Shown one piece after another: positions 59,691 to 64,000 of a DNA stretch of 64,000 nt. The notes beneath the pieces are model-generated. The model ran no database searches, was not told the origin of the DNA, and saw nothing but the letters and a program-made list of their open reading frames with translations. This DNA comes from Gordionus sp. m RMFG-2023. Lineage: Eukaryota > Nematomorpha > Gordioida > Chordodea > Parachordodidae. Within the stretch, counting starts at the first letter, position 1; each line of letters opens with the position of its first letter. The stretch lies in contig NC_088777.1 in assembly GCF_954871325.1 (NCBI RefSeq), positions 7,603,366 to 7,667,365 of the forward strand. The letters run 5' to 3'. The position numbers and the translations under genes were made by a program.

Positions 59691-62600
59691 AATCTTTCGA
59701 AGACGTGGGCCTGCCATTTTTAACCATTATAACATGTGTGATCTAATGAACCAATCAAACTTGTTACCTATTAAGAGACCAATCAAATTTATTATACAAA
59801 TTTTCTAGATTTTATTAGATTTGAAAAAAAAAACCAGATCGAATAATTCTTAAATTATATAGAATTTTTTTTTATTGTAAATTTGAAAATAATATTTTAT
59901 TATACTATAATTCTTAAGTCAAATAAAAATTAGGGAAATTTAAAGATCAAATTTTAGATTTGCGTTTACGGATTATTTTTAATTAACGTTGAATAAAATT
60001 AATCTCAGAACCTTTCACCCTATTAAAAAGATATATATATTTTTTTATTGTGGTTATCTTATATGCCTGTCAACTTTCCTTTTTTAGCCATTAATTTCAG
60101 GAAATTATAGCGTAAAATAAAAAATGTGTCATAGACCAATCATATTGACAGTCATCTTACCGTTAGATAACATAGGTTATTATATATAGATTAATTATAA
60201 TCTGGGTGTCGAGCCTTCAAAATTAACGTCTTGGTTACAATTCAGGTTTTTAGTTTAAATTAAATTATATTTTATTAAAATAATTATAACTTACAAATTT
60301 CTACTCAAATAAAGTATATAAAATTTTTAAAAACCGTTATGAACCGGAAAGTATTTAAATCATTTAGGTTCTTTTTTTAAAAAAATTTTCTTACGATTCC
60401 GTTATGATTGTGGTTCAGGAAGTTATAATGATTTCCCGGTTTGGTTCGGCCCGCTGATAAAAATTTATGAATATTTTGTCAGATAATATTAAATATTTTA
60501 CTTTATACAAGAAAAGAGTTTTAAATTCGACGACACATTTATAAATTACCCAAACATTAATAGCCATTTTATTAAAATCAAATATTATCTACAAATTATA
60601 AATCTTCAAATGAAATAAAATTATAACTATTTCTAGGTTATTTTCTAATAAAAATTATATTAGGCTAAATATTTCATGGCAAAATTTCCTAAAAATATAT
60701 ATTATTGTTAGAAAAAAAGCTTATTATTTTTCAAAACTATTCCACAACATTCATTTAATATTTTGAAAAATAAATCATGCTAAATTGCTGTTTAGTTTAA
60801 GAGATTTTCATTTAGGCCCATAGCACCGGAGAGGATTTTTTTTTTTACTATTCTAGTAAAACAATTTAAAATGAAAGGAAATTTTTAAATATCATCATTC
60901 ATGTTAACATTATGTTTGAAGAAGAAAAATTTTAATATGAACGTTATAAGAGATTGTCTATATTTTTTGCTTTAGCTCTAATAAATATCTTTTTCAAATT
61001 TATCATCCTTTCAAAATCAAGTTAAATATATTTTTCAATCACCAGGGCTTTTTGCTTGTTTTGATATTCCAAACTATATAATGTGGATATAAATTATCAT
61101 ATGTTATGATAGCATATAATATCTCTGCTTCTACTCTAAAATATATCATTTCGTAAACATAAATATTCACGTTACGAATCAAAATCTAACCATTACATTT
61201 CATTCTATTAAAATTAACAATTTATACATAATTTTTTTAAACAAATTTCTGAATAATGATTGGTAAGATAACAATTAATTTGAAATGTTGATTTTTAAAA
61301 TTCTGATATAATCTAATTGAACATCTGGGTATTATAGATCCAATATCATCGATATATATGTAACATTATTAAACAATATTCATCTGCAAAGCAGAGTTAC
61401 ATTAACCTTTTTATTGAACAAGGAGAAAAGTTCAATTTAGAATAATTTAAATATATTATTGAGCAATGGTGGAAAAGTTCAATTTAGAATAATTTAAAGA
61501 TATCGTCTTTATTTAAAAGTATTACTCCACCATAATGAAAGAGAATATATAAGGCTTGAGTAAATTGGTATTTTATTTATATAATTTAAAAAGAAAGAAA
61601 ATACAAGTTATTATCATATAAGAAAAATAAGTGATTAAAATAAAAATATATATTTGTTTATATATATATTCTGTTGCCTTAAGATATATACAACTGAACT
61701 TTTAAATATAAATTATTTAAGTATATAATAGTTTAACTGACATTTTAAATATAAATTATTTTAGTAAGTAATAAAATAATAGCGTACAATAGCGCACATG
61801 CAACACTTTTCACATACAAACTCATAATATAACCCTCGCTGGAAATATCAGGGTTCTTTTAAGATAGTCTGATATTACTGACAAATACTTTAAAACTTTT
61901 ATTTTTCTATAAAAATAGCGGAACGAGATAACGATTTTTCAAGATATTAAATGTTTATTATAAAATAAAATAACGTATGGATTGAATTTTCTCCTATTAG
62001 TAATATAATAGAATGCTTATTTTGAGCATGAATTCTAATTGAATAAATAGCATTAAGTGGCTTTTCGCGGATGTTTTCGAAATCCGTCCAAAAGATGTTG
62101 GATACTTTGGCCTCTAGGCTCTCATGTTAGGCAAAATCGTGATAAGTTAATTACAATTTTTCCGGAGATTTATAATGTGCACGTGCTCTTTTTACGCTTT
62201 CAATAATCAGTTTTTTTCTCTAACTGATTAGACTTAAATAAAATTTTGACAGCTAAATAAATTCACTATGCTTGGATTTAGGTTTAAATTGCTTTATTTT
62301 AGCTCCCATTTGTTCAATTCGATTTATTAAATATTTTAATTTCACTATACATTTTTATAATCTAGTTTTTTTATTTTATTTTATCGAAGATTTTTACAGT
62401 AATGATAAAATCTTAAACCTAGGAAAAACAAAAGGGCTTATGGACCAGGGTACATTAGTCTATTCATATTTATTTCCAAGCTTTTTAGGAAATTTAATTA
62501 AGGTTTAACGATAATTTCATTTAATATTTTATAATTAATATATCCCAATTCGGTTACTTTGTGCCATATTGAATGGATTCATTAATTTAGGACATGTAAC

Positions 62601-63706
62601 AAGAGATTTATTTAGAAGAAAATACACAATATTCGTTAAATAAAACATTGATCAATAATTTTAGTACATGCAAAGAATGAATACTTAGTTTAGAGCACTG
62701 ACTATCATTTTAACATATTCCATTAATTAATGTAACACTTTTTAATATTTATATTTTTTGCTAAAAAAAGTATTTAATTCATCATATTTAATTTATACTA
62801 TAAGTGGCCCCCCCCCCCCCACCTCCCAAGAATAAAATAATTTTGACCCTATTCCTATTTTGCTCAAAAGTATATAATATAAAGATTATAAGATTATAAT
62901 GTCAAAGTGCGATCTAAAGGTTAAAACTATGTTGATTTATATTTTATTTATTAAATTTTGGCAACTTATAATATGAAATCATATGCGATTTTAGATATAT
63001 TTATATATTTTACTTTTTTAAATCTATTTATAATAATAAATTTAAACGCCATCTAGTGATTACATCATTATAATATTTTAAATAATATATATTTAAAAAA
63101 AAATTCAAAATAAGATTATTTTATAGATATACTTACATATTTGTTTTAAATATCTACTAGTTAACCAGATTAATGGAACTATATTAATTTATTTAATTCA
63201 TAAAAACAAATTATTCAAAGAAATACAAAGGAAAAAAAATATATTAATCAAAAATAAATTATATTATAAATTTCTTATCGACTTTTTAGGTAAAAATTCT
63301 TGATATTTACGTGAGAAAAATCAAATTCATATGTTTAAACATACTAGATAAATTTTTAAAATTTATGTTTTTTATATTCAAATTTAAATATATAGTTGTT
63401 ACATTAACTAAAAATTGTATTTATTATAAAGTTTGTTGCTTTATATGCTGAAAATATATATAGATGATAAAATATTTTTATAACATATCCTAAAGATTTT
63501 AATTATTACCTATGATTTATAATTGATGCTCAAATCATAAATCTGTAAAATATAAAAAATAATCACATTTGTTAGTATATCTTTTAAGGATAAATAATAA
63601 TATATTTAAATAATATAAATAAATATATAGTAAATTAATATAATAAATTGAGCATATGATTTAAAAGAATTATGAGTATTCATAGTTTGCCCTTCAGTTT
63701 TTCTTC
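59691..63706. other. 4-kb AT-rich region without recognisable genes
   Basis: No exon, RNA gene or intact element was found on either strand. Small features: a 26-bp direct repeat (AAAGTTCAATTTAGAATAATTTAAA at 61426 and 61474, quoted here in full as two blocks AAAGTTCAATTTAG and AATAATTTAAA), a poly-C run at 62808-62820, and ORF 62272-62508 (78 codons) without any recognised family. Confidence 0.5.
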
Positions 63707-64000
63707 TTCCATCTGAATATTCCTCTCTTGTTCTTAATTGCTTTTCTCATCGCCGATTCTGTGATTAAGGTTTGGTTCTTTTGTTGACTTCCATCTGAAT
63801 ATCCCTCTCTTGTTCTTAATTGCTCTTCTCATCGCCGATTCTGTGATTAGGGGGTATCAGTCATTGAGAATATGAAGCTGAGGTAATTGGATTTTATTAT
63901 ATTGAGGGCTAATCTTTGGCGTAGGTAGTAACCCTCGTTGGGATCTTCGGTCCTAGTAGAGATCCGTTTCCCCAGCTCTTTAAAGAAGGCAAGGGCATGA
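63707..64000. repeat. 82-bp tandem duplication leading into GC-rich sequence at the window edge
   Basis: TTCCATCTGAATATTCCTCT at 63707 recurs as TTCCATCTGAATATCCCTCT at 63789, and both copies end in TCATCGCCGATTCTGTGATT, giving a period of 82 bp. The following 150 bp (GGGGGTATCAGTCATTGAGA, GGCGTAGGTAGTAACCCTCG, GAGATCCGTTTCCCCAGCTC) are much richer in GC than the preceding 4 kb. This could be the 5' region of a LINE-like element or a gene lying mainly outside the window. No ORF can be assigned. Confidence 0.6.

Overview
This window is AT-rich (roughly a quarter G+C by eye), transposon-dense nuclear DNA of a eukaryote, and almost certainly an animal. The best evidence is an exon on the minus strand near 12.7-12.8 kb that reads almost letter for letter as the N-terminal segment of animal C-terminal binding protein (CtBP). 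Other support comes from a nucleolin-type RRM gene, a BTB (BTBD9-like) fragment, a ZMYM1-type hAT transposase and a Ty3/gypsy integrase of the kind common in invertebrates. Several introns are very short (41, 44 and 69 nt in the NOP16 gene). Extreme AT content with tiny introns would fit a myxozoan-like or other AT-rich invertebrate, but the phylum cannot be decided from this sequence.

Host genes are few. (1) 42726-44525 (+): a six-exon gene for a 225-residue protein with two CCHC zinc knuckles, a nucleolin-like RRM and RGG/polyglycine tracts; all splice phases close. (2) 55468-56032 (-): a four-exon NOP16 (ribosome biogenesis) gene. (3) 56306-57103 (+): an unrecognised 265-codon ORF facing away from NOP16 across a roughly 270-bp shared upstream region. 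(4) 58896-59690 (+): an unrecognised 264-codon ORF, more GC-rich than its surroundings. (5) 12685-12821 (-): one CtBP exon. (6) 35966-36205 (-): a frameshifted BTB fragment. (7) 45724-45827 (+): one exon-like segment of unknown identity.

Most of the rest is mobile DNA. From left to right: a complete hAT-like element with an 8-bp target duplication and an unrecognised spliced ORF inside (1195-3641); a family of about 210-bp hAT MITEs at seven places; a 115-bp satellite array (13.8-17.45 kb) built around a 12-bp palindrome and split by a 2.15-kb hAT element; two MITEs with a tRNA-derived segment inside (18980-19381, 20184-20579); a 6.3-kb element with arms of over 1 kb in inverted orientation (about 21.5-27.85 kb), itself invaded by another hAT-like element; two Helitron remnants with recognisable 3' hairpin-CTAG ends (29358-30660 and 33054-34846); a short hAT derivative inserted into a 16-bp minisatellite (32219-32753); a Ty3/gypsy element with both LTRs (37335-42092); and a broken, inverted Ty3/gypsy integrase region (52.7-55.0 kb). 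Long stretches, notably 10.7-12.7 kb and 59.7-63.7 kb, hold nothing I can recognise. The last 300 bp become abruptly GC-richer and start with an 82-bp tandem duplication, which may be the beginning of another element or gene.
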